Positions 21,280 to 32,560 of a stretch of 64,000 nt of DNA are shown piece after piece. Each line of letters starts with the position of its first letter. The first letter of the stretch is position 1. The position numbers and the translations under genes are program-made. The notes beneath the pieces were generated by a model. The model searched no databases and had not been told where the DNA came from. It saw only the letters and a program-made list of their open reading frames with translations. The DNA comes from Panax quinquefolius (taxonomy: Eukaryota; Streptophyta; Magnoliopsida; Apiales; Araliaceae), in contig CM035168.1 of NCBI GenBank assembly GCA_020205615.1, positions 10,358,237 to 10,422,236 of the forward strand, written 5' to 3'.

Positions 21280-21685
21280 AAAAGTTATTCCAATGTAATA
21301 ATAAAGAATGGAATAATGTAAGAAATTCACGCAAGCATGCGATAGACCCCACAATGATAAAGTTATTCCCAATGTAATAATAAAGAATGGAACTGTGTCA
21401 TGCGTAATCCGCATGCATGTGATATTCCAACATAATAATAAAGAATGGAACCGTGTCACTGCGTAATGAACAGCATGCATATGATATTCCAATGTAATAA
21501 TAAAGAAAAGAATAACAATGTAACAGAATTCACCGTGCACGCGATAGATCGCACATACATAAAAGTTATTCCAATGTAATAATAAAGAATGGAATAATGT
21601 AAGAATTTCACCATGTATGCGATACTTCAGATAGATATGTTATTCCAACATAATAATAAAGAATGGAATAACAACCCTTACGTAG
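21280..21685 (-). repeat. Hairpin-repeat array, six units
   Basis: Units begin near 21286, 21362, 21423, 21484, 21567 and 21641, spacing 60-83 bp. Core TTCCAATGTAATAATAAAGA then ATGGAATAA (or ATGGAACC). Variable spacers resemble ATTCACCGTGCATGCGATAG. Confidence 0.8.
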
Positions 21686-21865
21686 TATTAAGAAAATAAC
21701 TCTCTTCATGAATACGAAAGAAATAATACCCCTTACCTCGTAAGAAAATCGGATATCTGGAATAATGAGGTAGCAGCACTTCTTCTTCTTCTCTCTATAA
21801 TTTCTCTCTATAATAAATGCTCTATAGCTTTAGTGAATTGGTGAGAAATAATGAAGAATGAGCTT

Positions 21866-21875
21866 CTATTTATAG
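21866..21875 (-). promoter_or_regulatory. TATA box of NA3 3' LTR
   Basis: CTATAAATAG on the minus strand, about 130 bp upstream of the donor-like GAGGTAAGG. Confidence 0.7.
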
Positions 21876-21924
21876 AAAATATAGTTTCAATAATTCGCAC
21901 ATTTTGGGGGCTCAAATATTACAA

Positions 21925-22235
21925 GATAATACCTTCATCTTTTCCTTCATTTTTAATTTAGTCATCCAAGTATTATCAAACTTGCACCACCTCTCCCTAA
22001 TAGTAAATTATGTGAATCAATAGTAAATCATGTGACTCAATAGTAGTTAAAACATGTGAAAAATTAATTACAAGATAAGACCTTCATCTATACCTCCATT
22101 TTTAATTTAGTCATGCAAGTATTATCAATCTTGCACCAACTCCCCTAATAGTAAATCATGTGAATCAATAGTACACACATGTGAACAAATAGTTATAAGC
22201 ATGTGAATTAATAGCAATTAATTGCTTCATTTATC
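21925..22235 (-). repeat. About 150-bp tandem duplication in U3
   Basis: Two copies of a block with ACCTTCATCT...TTTAATTTAGTCATSCAAG, TATTATCAAWCTTGCACCA and AATAGTAAATCATGTGAATC start near 21930 and 22079. The same duplication is at 27640-27925 in the partner LTR. It is not seen in T-type LTRs. Confidence 0.7.
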
Positions 22236-23052
22236 CCATTAATTACCCGATTGGTCAATATAACCTCCAGACATCAATTATTATCGAAATAAATGTCGAT
22301 TTTCACTAACACTAATAATTCCAACACAATGGAACTATCAATTTCATCTTTAATCAACACGAACTTATTCATCATTAATATTATATTTCACAATATTTAA
22401 CAACCGTGTCGCTCCTGTGAAAGAGGGGCTTTTCGATAAGGATTTCTCCTTATCGCACGCAATTAGGTGACCAAACCTCTCCTCGATGTAACTTCTAGAC
22501 ATCATCAATATTGCAAATAATAATATGAATAACTTTGTCGCCTCAATTATTGATTTAATAATATAATATATTATGCATGATGATATCGTGACAATAATTG
22601 AATCAATAATACGAGAGATATGATGCAAAGAATTACTATAGAGTAATAATTGAGTATAACCGAGTGACTTTCACGTAAGCATCAATAATCAATACCGTGT
22701 GCTACTATGCAACCACGCCAGACATCGCATTTTTTTACTACCGGGTAGTTCAACAGCTTTTAATCAGAACACTTTCGCCGTTATTTTTATAAAAAGATAA
22801 TTATGTCATTTTCTAACTACTTACAATACTTTCATTGTGGGGTCCACCAATGATTGTGCCATTGCACGGATATTCCCCAATAAAAAAGAATATTCTCCAA
22901 CCAAACTAATATTTTATAACAACTTGCATACTTTGCAAAATTTATAAATATTACCCACAACTATAACATTATATCAAATCCACACCATAATATTTAAAAA
23001 AAATATATTTTGAGAAATTTAAATCTTTATTCATAAAATTTGGGGTCTCACA

Positions 23053-23066
23053 ATCTCCCTCCTTAT
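23053..23066 (-). other. Polypurine tract of NA3
   Basis: ATAAGGAGGGAGAT on the minus strand immediately before TGTGAGACC. Confidence 0.8.
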
Positions 23067-23084
23067 GAAATTTTGCCTCAAAAT

Positions 23085-23420
23085 TTACGACGCACTCGGT
23101 ATGCCAAGAGAGAGGAGGATACCGATTTCATTTCATATTCTAACTCTTGAGGTATAACCTTTGAGTGTTGAATATGATCCTTCTTATCCAAGATTTTAAC
23201 ACGATCTCCTCATAACGCTAAATCTTCCGCTATCTCGCGTCTAGTTCTAATTTAATAACGTGGTTCGGGTCATCCACATTTTTACGTAACATCGATACAT
23301 GAAAAACGTTATGGATACGCGACATACTTGGCGGTAAAACGAGTGTATAGGCCACAGTTCCTACTCGATCGAGGATTACAAATGGGCCAATAAAATTTAG
23401 GGTTGAGATTTCCTCTCTTC
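23085..23420 (-). pseudogene. NA3 integrase C-terminal tail
   Basis: The minus strand aligns with NA1 19163-19440: the [24 protein letters not shown] block near 23320-23385, [17 protein letters not shown] near 23230-23295 and the VIPQELE junction near 23140, again lacking the 45-bp chromodomain core. The codons after IL keep the DKKDHIQ segment that NA1 has lost, so NA1's 9-bp loss is private. Confidence 0.75.
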
Positions 23421-23910
23421 ATCGATTCTTGCTTCTAAAATAACGCCTCTTGAACCTTCTTCTTCACATTCATCGCCTTCCGAGTGTGTAGCTTGACGGC
23501 TTTTAACTTTATCGATTAAAGTCGATTCTACTCAGATATTTGATATCACCACGTGGGTCCTTAGAGTCTTTAACTCTATCTTCATCATTTGTAAGTTATA
23601 TGAAATGGATTTTTTTGTGTTAACAACATCGCACTCATAAACGCATACGATCTTCTACTCAACGTGCCGCCTACCACGCTTCGCTTCTTCCACGATGATA
23701 TTGAATGGTATATCGTAATCTTCAACACTACCGAGCCAACGCTTTGGCGCATTATATACATTCGCTTTTGGTTGAAGAAATATTTAAGGGTTTTAGAAAA
23801 TGTTTTTTGTATCGGGGTCAATACAAAATTCGATTTCACGCCTAGGGTAGGCTAAGAAGTCTTCAAGAATACGCCAGGAAATTTATTAACGATAGAAATA
23901 TCATTTAAAA
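23421..23910 (-). pseudogene. NA3 RT-linker / RNase H remnant / integrase linker fusion
   Basis: The minus-strand order is RT-side linker (23797-23910), junction at about 23786-23796, RNase H end with GGTLSRRSYAFMS (near 23640-23690), integrase linker and junction to the C-terminal tail near 23400-23425 (ATCGATGAAGAGAGGAAATC). Both junctions match NA1. RT and integrase catalytic parts are absent. Confidence 0.75.
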
Positions 23911-24059
23911 ACTGTGACTCTCATCCAAGACTTGGATAGTACGTCACATTGATACCTATCAACTTGCCACCGTTATTCACAACGTCCCCTACGAAAAGTT
24001 CAGCTTCGGTGCATTCCACACAAGGAAGTCACCAGCGAAAGGCTCGGGGTTCTTTACTT
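23911..24059 (-). other. NA3 copy of the 147-bp insert
   Basis: It matches NA1 18572-18718 apart from scattered substitutions, and lies at the same place between protease and RT linker. It is absent from T1, T2 and T3. Confidence 0.65.
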
Positions 24060-24460
24060 ATGGCTTGATATGACAATGATTGACTTTTAGTGGTTTGGTT
24101 GCTTGAATTCAAGATAAAAAGTTGGTTAGAATATGAAAGCTAACAACCTTATTAAAAAAAACATGATGAGTAGTTAACCAATCGATTCCTAAAATCACAT
24201 CAAAGGCAAGTATTTTCAAAGAGATAAGATCGACAGGTAACGTGAAAGTGTCGATTTGAATAAACAAGATTAATAAACAGTGGAGGTAACGAAGGTTTCT
24301 ACTAACAAAGTTTCAATCGATAAGTCAAAGTCTAACTTCTCTGGGGTCAAATTTAAACGTTGAGCGCAAACAAGAGAGATAAAAGAATGGGTAAAACCGT
24401 TATCTAATAAGGTATAGACTTCACAAGAATTTATGATTAACTAACCCGTGCTAACTTTGT
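24060..24460 (-). pseudogene. NA3 aspartic protease (active-site change)
   Basis: On the minus strand the catalytic motif reads LLDNGFTHSF near 24385-24415, where NA1 has MLDTGSTHSF: DTG has become DNG. The LKILAFDVILGIDWLTTHH block near 24165-24215 is kept. Frame breaks occur between them. Confidence 0.75.
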
Positions 24461-25665
24461 TCGGGTTACTCGCTTTTTGAGAAGTCACGAAAAACGCTCT
24501 TCCTGAAACCACCGACTTTGTTTTGTCCGTATCCACCTTTGGTGCCACCGCCCCAAATTGGACTTGACTTTTGGTGCACGACAAAATTGGGCTAGGTGAC
24601 CTTCTTTTCCATAATTGTAACACGCTTTGATCGCATCATGCGCAGCTTTTGACCGATATGTCCCTCCCTCCGCATTTGAAGCATACAATTGGTGGTCGTT
24701 CTCCTTCCTTAAACGGGTGGTGTTGGTGTCATTATCTTTCCATCATTATTGAACCTTCTTCTTCTTGAAATTTCCACTCTATTATTCGCCATGATTACCA
24801 CCAAGTGGTTACCATTCTTCGCATGATAATTTCCCCACGATGGTTATCATTGTTCCGATGGTCGCTGCCATCCGGTATGATTATTATCGTGTTGTTGGTC
24901 GTTGCCTTTTTGGTTCAGGTCGACTCATTATCGCGCTCCAATAATCGAGCCCTATTCACAACATCCGAATATAAACAAAGTTTTGTGAGAAATGAGGTAT
25001 CGACGTATATCGGGTTTCAAACCTCTTAGAAACATTCACGCCATTCGCTCCTCATTATCGATCAAATGGGATGCAAACAGGATAACTCCGCAAATTTAGC
25101 CTCAGATTGCGTACACGGCCATATTGTTTTGCTCCAACTTGATGAATTCCACCTCCTTCATGTGATGAATACTTTTCGGAAAGTACTTGTCATTGAACAA
25201 CTCTTCGAACTTCTCCCAAGACATCTTCGAAAAGGCCAGTCGGGTACGCTTTTACGATTCCCACCAAGAATCGCTCTTCACGCAACATATAAAGGTGGCA
25301 AAGGGAACTTTTTTCTCCTGAGCATCCCAAGACATCAAATATCTTGGTGATCGCTTTAACCACGCCTCCGCCTTTAAGTGGTTCGCTTTCCAAAAACTCC
25401 CGTGGTCCCAGCCTTTGAATCGCTTAGCAATGACCATCCGAGAGTTGCTATTGTTTCCACCCGCATTTTGAAGAGAGTCTCTTTCACCGATGTCGCATGA
25501 ATTGTATAAAGCCTCCGAACATCCCATCGTTCATCATTCGATCGGTGTTGTTATTTACCCGAGGATTATTATCTTCCGTTGCACATTATCCTCGGTATTC
25601 GATCGTTGGTGACTCAACGGCCTCATGTGCTTCATTCACGATCTCAACATTTTCAGATGCCATTT
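24461..25665 (-). pseudogene. NA3 gag (broken)
   Basis: The minus strand shows the Gag order in several frames: KIFDVLGCSGE and KVPFATFI (near 25290-25350), the SWEKFEELFNDKYFPKS-type block (near 25165-25230), the RMTRMFLRGLKPDIR block (near 25005-25050) and a zinc-knuckle stretch (24590-24700) with CYNYGKEGHLAQFCR. That knuckle has lost its second cysteine (Y) but keeps H and the last C. Confidence 0.75.
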
Positions 25666-25847
25666 TCAAACACCGCCACAAAACAAGGGTTAATTAACAT
25701 ATCACATATTATCCCTATACTCGATCGACCAATTAAATACCAAATAAACTTAGGTAGGTCATACTAGCGGAAGGAATTCCTCGCTCTCCCTCCTAGTTCT
25801 TGTCTCACATCTCACCAGGATCATATCCCTAAGCTTTGATACTAACT
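25666..25847 (-). other. NA3 leader with primer-binding site
   Basis: The primer site at 25831-25844 reads TAGTATCAAAGCTT on the minus strand, one change from TGGTATCAAAGCTT. The acceptor position before gag reads TTTTGTGGCGG, without the AG seen at 16962 and 46833. Confidence 0.75.
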
Positions 25848-27014
25848 CGTGACGCCCCAAAAAATAGGTATACATCACCCATCTTGAGTCGCCAAATACA
25901 TGGTACAAAAATCAAATACAACTTAATTATACAACAATCGTGTAAAATATGACAAAACATAAAAGTGAGAGTTTTAATAAGAATATTGTCATCTAGACAA
26001 TATCCACACTCAATGGAGTCCTCATTACATTTATTGTCACACTATTTTATGTAATAGTGAGGACTACTAAATCAATTATATCCGGACCATCACTCCATTC
26101 CCCGACTCGTCCCAAAACTATATTCTCATTTCCTCAAGAGAACAATGAAAGAAAAGGGTGAGCTCAACTAGCCCAAGAAGAAATATTATGACTAAGATAA
26201 TGCGTAATAAATTATCCTTAGCCTTCAACAAGATATAAAACCGATAGAATATAATAGATAACAAGTTTTAGATCAACAATCGCAATGGAATAAGCAATCC
26301 ATTAGAAGAGTCAAGTAGAGTATAAAATCTACTATCTTCTATGATTTAAAAAGTTTTTCATCAACTTTATCGATGAGACTCAGCTTAATAAATAAACCAT
26401 ATCATCGAATCTTCCTTGCACTACGGGCCAAGGATATTCATTAAATCATCAATGGTCATGACTATACCGAATAATCCTCGGTCATAATCATACCAAAAAC
26501 TCGCCCATCAATGCACTATGTGCCAACGAGGACTTTCACCACATCATTCGTAATATTACTGGCCATGATTATACCTAATAATCCTCGGTCATAATCATAC
26601 CAAGTCCATCTACGCACGTAAGCCAAAGATGACTTTCATCACAATATAAGCATGAGGATGATGACAATGACATAATAATTCAATAAAACAAGTTCAAGGA
26701 TAAATTTTAAAGATTTATAATTTAATTTATCCGTAAATCAATAACGCCCAAATTGTCAACATGATATCGCTTTCAGGAGTAAAATTCAAGAATGCTCGTA
26801 AGAATATTTCCATGAAAAGATATCGGATGAAGCTTAAATATCCAAGGATATTCTACTAATTTCATGGAGTATAGAAGTCAAAACTTTAACCAACTCGAGT
26901 ATAATAGAATATATGAAATCGCAAATGGATTTTTGCCCGCCATGTGATAATCCACGAGATGCATCATTTCACAATTTAATAAGGAATGAATACGAAGGAT
27001 CATTCACCATGCAT

Positions 27015-27380
27015 GCAGTAATCCACATATAAAAGTTATTCCAATGTAATAATAAAGAATGGAATAATGTAAGAATTCACCACGCACGCGATAGACCGCA
27101 TCGCAAGTTACCAATGTGTTATAAAGAATGGAAATGTAATAATAAAGAATGGAACCAAAGAATGCGTAATCCATGCAGAATCCGCATGCATGTGATATTC
27201 CAACATAATAATAAAAGAATGGAAATGATATTCAGTCATGCGTAATCCGCATGCATGTGTCAGTTATTCCAATGTAATAATAAAGAATGAAATAATGTAA
27301 GAATTTCACCATGTATGCGATATTCATTGATACAAACATGTTATTCCAACATAATAATAAAGAATGGAATAAAAAACCTC
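27015..27380 (-). repeat. Hairpin-repeat array, NA3 5' LTR
   Basis: About five units of the AATGTAATAATAAAGAATGG core, with TTATTCC/GGAATAA arms retained in most and some units shortened compared with 21280-21685. Confidence 0.75.
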
Positions 27381-27570
27381 TTACGAGTATTGAATGAAAA
27401 TAACTCTCTTCATGAATACGAAAGAATAATACCCTTACCTAGTAAGAAAATCGGATAATCGGAATAGTGAGGTAGCAGTACTTTCTTCTTTTTCTCTCTA
27501 TAATTTCTCTCTATAATAAATGCTCTATATATCTTTAGTGAATTGGTGAAAAATAATGAAGAATGAGCTT

Positions 27571-27580
27571 CTATTTATAG
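27571..27580 (-). promoter_or_regulatory. TATA box of NA3 5' LTR
   Basis: CTATAAATAG on the minus strand. It is the promoter position for NA3 genomic RNA, 142 bp upstream of the donor-like AGGTAAGG. Confidence 0.72.
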
Positions 27581-28739
27581 GAAAATATAGTTTCAATAAT
27601 TACACATTTGGGGCTCAAAATATTACAAAGATAATACCTTCATCTTTTCTTCATTTTTAATTTAGTCATCCAAGTATTATCAAACTTGCACCACCTCCCT
27701 AATAGTAAATAATGTGAATCAATAGTAAATCATGTGACTCAATAGTTCTAAACATGTGAAAAAATTAATTATAGTATAAGACCTTCAACTATACCTCCAT
27801 TTTAATTTAGTCATGCAAGTATTATCAATCTTGCACCAACTCCCCTAATAGTAAATCATGTGAATCAATAGTACACACATGTAAACACATAGTTATAAGC
27901 ATATGAATTGATAGCAATTAATTGCTCATTTATCCAGTTAATTACCCGATTGGTCAATATAACCTTCAGACATCAATTATTATCGAAATAAATGTCGATT
28001 TTCACTAACACTAATAATTCCAACACAATGGAATTATCAATTTCATCTTTAATCAACACGAACTTATTCATCATTAATATTATAATTCACAATATTTAAC
28101 AACCGTGTCATTCCTGTGAAAGAGGGGCTTTCGATAAGGATTTCTCCTTATGGCGCGCAATTAGGTGACCAAACTCTCCTCGATGTAACTTCTAGACATT
28201 TTCAATATTGCAAATAATAATATGAATAACTTTGTCATCTCAATTATTGATTTAATAATATAACATATTATGCAGATGATATTGTGACAATAATTGAATC
28301 AATAATACGAGAGAGATATGATGCAACAATTATCGTAGTAATAATCGAGTATAACCGAGTGACTTCACGTAAGCATCAATAATCAATACCGTGTGCTACT
28401 ACGCAACCACGCCAGACATTATACTTTTACTACCGTGTAGTTCAACAGCTTTTAACGGTAACACTTTCGCCGTTATTTTTATAAAAGATAATTACGCTGC
28501 TTTTTAACTACGATAATACTTCCGTTGTGGGGTCCACCAATGATTGTGTCGTCGTATGGATATTCCCCGATAAAAAGAATATTCCCCGACCAAACGAATA
28601 TTTTATAACAACTTGCATACTTTGTAAAATTTATAAATATTACCCACAACTATAACATTATATCAAATCCACACCATAATATTCAAAAAAAATATTTTGA
28701 GAAATTTAAATCTTTATTTATAAAATTTGGGGTCTCACA

Positions 28740-29510
28740 AGGATCGTTGGTGGGAATCAGAAACGCATACTCACTGACACACTCAAGATGTCTTGGGAGA
28801 AGTTCCAAGAATTGTTCAACGACAAGTACTTTTCCCGAAAGTATTCGTCACATGAAGGAGGTGAAATTTATCAAACTGGAGCAAAATAATACCGCTCTCT
28901 CAAGACGAGGCTAAGTTTCATGAGTTGTCCGGCCAGCATCCCATTTGGTGGATAATGAGGAACGAATGACGCGAATGTTTCTGCGAGGTTTGAAACCCAA
29001 AATACGTCAATACCTAATTTCTCACAAACTATGTTTATATTCAGATGTTGTGGATAGGGCTCAGTTAGTGGAGCGCGATAATGAGTCAGCACAACCAAAA
29101 GGTAACGACCAACATCACGATAATAATCATACCGGTAGCAACGGCCATCGGAACAACGATAACCATCGTGGGGGAAATTATCATGCCAAGAATGGTAACT
29201 ACTTTCGATGGTAATCATGGCCAAGATAATAGAAGTGGAAATTTCAAGAAGAGAATGTTCAATAATGATGGAAAGACAGCAACACCAGCACCTGTTTCCA
29301 AAGAAGAAGAATGACCACCGATCGTATGTTTTAAATGCAGACAGGAGGGACACATCCGTCCAAATTGTACGCAACAACCCAAAGCATGTTTCAATTGCGG
29401 AAGAGAAGGTCACCTAACTCGATTTTATCGTGTAGTGAAGTCAAGTCCAGCTGGGAGAGTGACGTCAAAGGATGTCCCAGACAAGTCAAAGCCGGTAGTT
29501 TAAATGAGAG
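28740..29510 (+). pseudogene. NA2 gag, C-terminal two thirds
   Basis: Blocks: SWEKFQELFNDKYF near 28790, EERMTRMFLRGLKPKIRQYL near 28960, KLCLYSDVVDRAQLVERD near 29025 and a basic glycine/asparagine-rich stretch (29090-29230). The zinc knuckle (29330-29430) reads across a frame change as CRQEGHIRPNC and CFNCGREGHL, so this copy keeps CxxC-type spacing better than NA1. The frame breaks near 28850, 29210 and 29310. Confidence 0.75.
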
Positions 29511-29513
29511 TGT

Positions 29514-29703
29514 TTGTCGAGGAACCCGAACAAAGTTGTCACGGGTAAGTTAATCATAAACTCTTTCATAGTCTATACCTTATTCGATACCGGTTCTACC
29601 CACTCTTTTATTTCTCCTATTTGCGCTCAACGTTTAAATTTAACTCCGGAGAAATTAAACTTTGACTTATCTGTTGAAACTTCGTTAGGAGAAACCTTCA
29701 TTT
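29514..29703 (+). pseudogene. NA2 protease, N-terminal half
   Basis: One frame (29514-29744) contains YTLFDTGSTHSFISPICAQR and DLSVETSLGETFIS. It then jumps into the last 35 bp of the 147-bp insert at about 29704. The DVILGIDWL half is absent, so no protease activity is expected. Confidence 0.78.
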
Positions 29704-30154
29704 CATGTGTTATCCAAGTCTTGGATGAAAGTCATAATTTTTAAATGATATTTCTAATGTTAATAAATTTCCTGACGTATTCCCTGAAGACTTCTTGACC
29801 TACCCCAGAGTGTGAAAGTAAATTTTGTATTGACCCCAGTACAAAACCCATTTCTAAAACCCTCAGATATTTCTTCACCCAAAACGAACGTAACATGCGC
29901 TGAAGACGTTGGCTAGAGCTGTTGAAGATTACGATTATACCATTCAATACCATCATGGGATAAGCGAACGTGGTAGCCAACGTGTTGAGTAGAAGATCGT
30001 ATGCGTCTATGAGTGTAAATATACAAACCTACGTGAAGATAACAAATATACGATTAGAACCGACTTTAAACAAAAATGTTTAAGGCTACAGACCCGGGGT
30101 TAATGAATACGAAGAAGAAGGTTAAAGAAGGCGTTGTTCTAGAAGCAAGAGTCG
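29704..30154 (+). pseudogene. NA2 RT-linker / RNase H remnant / integrase linker fusion
   Basis: Insert remnant (29704-29738), linker, junction at about 29854-29863 (CTAAAACCCTCAGATATTTC), RNase H end (near 29870-30005) and integrase linker with MNTKKKVKEGVVLEARVDED. The RT junction falls at the same microhomology as NA1 and NA3. Confidence 0.75.
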
Positions 30155-30433
30155 ATGAAGACGGCCCATTTGAAATCCTTGATCGAGTAGGAACTGTGGC
30201 CTATAAACTCGCCTTAATGCCAAGTATGTCGCGTGTTTTTCACGTATCGATGTTACGTAAATATGTGGGCGACCCGAACCACATTATTGATTTAGCCCGG
30301 ACGAGATAACAGAAGATTAAACATATGAAGAGGTACCTATTAAAATCTTGGATAAGAAGGAATATATTCTACTCTCAAAGGTTATACCTCAAGAGTTAGA
30401 ATCTGAAGAAGTGTCCTCATCTGTATGGCATAC
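30155..30433 (+). pseudogene. NA2 integrase C-terminal tail
   Basis: [36 protein letters not shown] and, after frame breaks, [12 protein letters not shown]: again without the 45-bp chromodomain core. It retains the DKKEYIL segment lost in NA1. Confidence 0.75.
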
Positions 30434-30443
30434 GTAGGGAGAT
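30434..30443 (+). other. Polypurine tract of NA2 (short)
   Basis: GTAGGGAGAT directly before TGTGAGACCCC. It is shorter than the tract of NA3. Confidence 0.6.
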
Positions 30444-31807
30444 TGTGAGACCCCAAATTTTATGAATAAATATTTAATTTTCTCAAAATATTTTTTTTTA
30501 TATTATGGTGTGGATTTGAGATAATGTTATAGTTATGGGTAATATTTATAAATTTTGAAAAGTAAAGCAAGTTGTTATAAAATATTCGTTTTGTCGAGGA
30601 ATATTCTTTTTGTCGGAGAATATTCGTATGACGACACAATCATTGGTGGAACCCACAACAGAATTATTTTCGGATTGAGAAAATGACAGAAATATCTTTT
30701 TATGAAAATAACGGCGGAAGTTTTACCGTTAACTGTTGAACTACCCGGTAGTAAAAGCACAGTAATATGCGTGGTTGCATAGTAGCACACAGTATTGATT
30801 ATTGATGCTTACGTGAGAAGTCACTCAGTTTTGCTCAATAATTGTTACACTAATTACTGTTCAACATTTTATTTTATTGATTCAATAATTGCTGCGTTGA
30901 TATTTTATATTATTGTTGTTTTAATAATTGTCACTGCACAGTATTTCCGATTATCAAATCAATAATTCATATTATTTGAATAATGTTATTAGATAACATT
31001 ATTGGCAATATCTAGAAAGTTCTGTCAAGGAGAGGTTTGGCCACTTAATTGCGCCCCAGTAAGGAGAAATCCTTATCGAAAAGCCCCCTCTTTCTTGGGA
31101 ACTGCCTGGTTGTCATTATTGTGATTCTATAATATTATTTGTGAATAATTAATTATTGATTTATATGATAAGGAAATATTTATTTTATGTGGACATAAAT
31201 GATGGATAGGAAAATATTTATTTTATGTGGTTATAAATGAAGGAATTAATGTTGAGGTATTTTATCAGTATTTTGTCGGATTGAAGGTATTAAAAAATCA
31301 AATCGGTGTTCTTAAAGCTCTATTGCGCGAGTTATAATTTTGATCCGACCGTTGGATCATTGTGATGTTTGGATATGTTATGCATATATAAGTTGAGTAT
31401 ATGTCCACAAATTTTGAACCGTTAAAAATTAATGCATGATTTGTTATGAATTTTAAAAGGTGTTAAAAATCATCCGTTTGTGGATTTCGGATATTTTCTG
31501 TCTGGAATTTGGAAAAACTTTCTTCTGTAAAGTTATAGAGAATTAGATTTCGTGTGGAATGGACATGAAATTCATATTTTTCTGATAAAAGGGCTATTTA
31601 TTATGAATTACTGAAGTTTTAGAAAATAAAATGATTTGTATTAAAATTGGGTGGGACCCACTTTTTGTTGGTGTTAAATACATGTGCTGATTTTGGGTGG
31701 GCCCCACTGTGGTGGCTGAGATTTTGGTCTAGCTTGGCATGCGTGGAAGAAAAGTAAAATTAATAACATTTTATTAATTTAGTCTCCTATGGCGTTCTAG
31801 CATTTTC

Positions 31808-31817
31808 CTATAAATAG
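31808..31817 (+). promoter_or_regulatory. TATA box of NA2 3' LTR
   Basis: CTATAAATAG followed by ACGCTTAGGTTAGAATTG. The downstream flank differs from that of the other subtype (AAGCTCATTCC). Confidence 0.72.
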
Positions 31818-31976
31818 ACGCTTAGGTTAGAATTGAAAATCATACCAGAAACAAGTTTTCTTTCTCTCTTCAGTGTAAGTTTTGTAAGTATTTAGATACT
31901 TTGAGAGTTGCTATTCAGTGCAAGTTTCCTTTGGCTTTACATCCGATATTCCGATCAGAAATACTATTCTTTTGAG

Positions 31977-32560
31977 GTAAGGGATGTTATTTTTTTCATA
32001 AATGATATTATGTTCTTCAATATCATTATTCTGAAATATTGATATGAATTTTATTGTGGAATTTTTACCTTTTTGTGTCGGGGTTACTATTCACATATAC
32101 GACACTATTTACGTATACGACACTATTCATGAATACGGAACTATTCACCAAAAAATGAAATTTTCTCTTTTTCATCCCAGATGTTTATTATGGTTAGTAT
32201 CTTTGATTGTATCCATGTTTTGATCTTCATTCTTGAATTTTACTCTATTATTGTTTAATATGGAATATTATTTTCGTTCAACAGTAGTAAGGGATGTTAT
32301 TTTCTTCGTAAATGATATTATTTTCTTCAATATCATTATGCTGAAATATTGATATGAATTTTATTATGGAATTTCTACCTTTTTGTGTCGGGGTTACTTA
32401 TTCACGATACTGCAGACTATTCACTTATCACTAATAATTATTCACAAATACGCAAGACTATTCACCGAAAAATAAAATTTTCTCTTTTTCGTCCTAGATG
32501 TTTATTATGGTTACTATCATTGATTGTATCCATGTTTTGATCTTCATTCTATACTCATTT
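31977..32560 (+). repeat. 312-bp tandem duplication in NA2 LTR
   Basis: Copies start GTAAGGGATGTTATTTT at 31977 and about 32288. Each contains ATGATATTAT, TTCAATATCATTATKCTGAA and GTGTCGGGGTTACT, and a cluster of ACTATTCAC repeats (32085-32150; 32395-32465). A further TACTATTCAC block lies at 32690-32765. Confidence 0.78.

Larger units (their letters stand above)
20093..23052 (-). repeat. NA3 3' LTR (complete, about 3.0 kb)
   Basis: Minus strand start TGTGAGACCCCAAATTTT at 23052; end ...GGGGGTGTCTCACA at 20093. It contains a U3 duplication (21925-22235), TATA box (21866-21875), donor-like GAG/GTAAGG (about 21736), hairpin array (21280-21685) and TGATTATGACC/GGCCCGTAG repeats (20640-20880). 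It is highly similar to 25848-28739 throughout. Confidence 0.88.
20093..28739 (-). mobile_element. NA3: complete non-autonomous Tekay-type element, minus strand
   Basis: Both LTRs are full length (20093-23052 and 25848-28739) and bound an internal region of only about 2.8 kb. On the minus strand this holds leader, gag, protease, the 147-bp insert, RT-linker/RNase H remnant, integrase tail and polypurine tract. The internal organisation is the same as NA1, including both deletion junctions. It is the only copy here with both LTRs and both priming sites, so it is the structural model for the family. Its frames are broken. It sits between the two parts of NA2, but flanking 5-bp repeats are not visible (TTTGT versus AGGAT). 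Confidence 0.85.
25848..28739 (-). repeat. NA3 5' LTR (complete, about 2.9 kb)
   Basis: Minus strand start TGTGAGACCCCAAATTTT at 28739; end ...GGGGCGTCACG next to the primer site. It is collinear with 20093-23052, including the hairpin array (27015-27380), TATA box, donor-like AG/GTAAGG (about 27438) and U3 duplication (27640-27925). The spacers inside the array are partly rearranged relative to the 3' LTR. Confidence 0.88.

Noticed and set aside
21280..21685. Regularly spaced repeats resembling a CRISPR array
   Set aside because: Plant retroelement LTR context, imperfect units and uneven spacing, repeated in every LTR copy, no cas genes.
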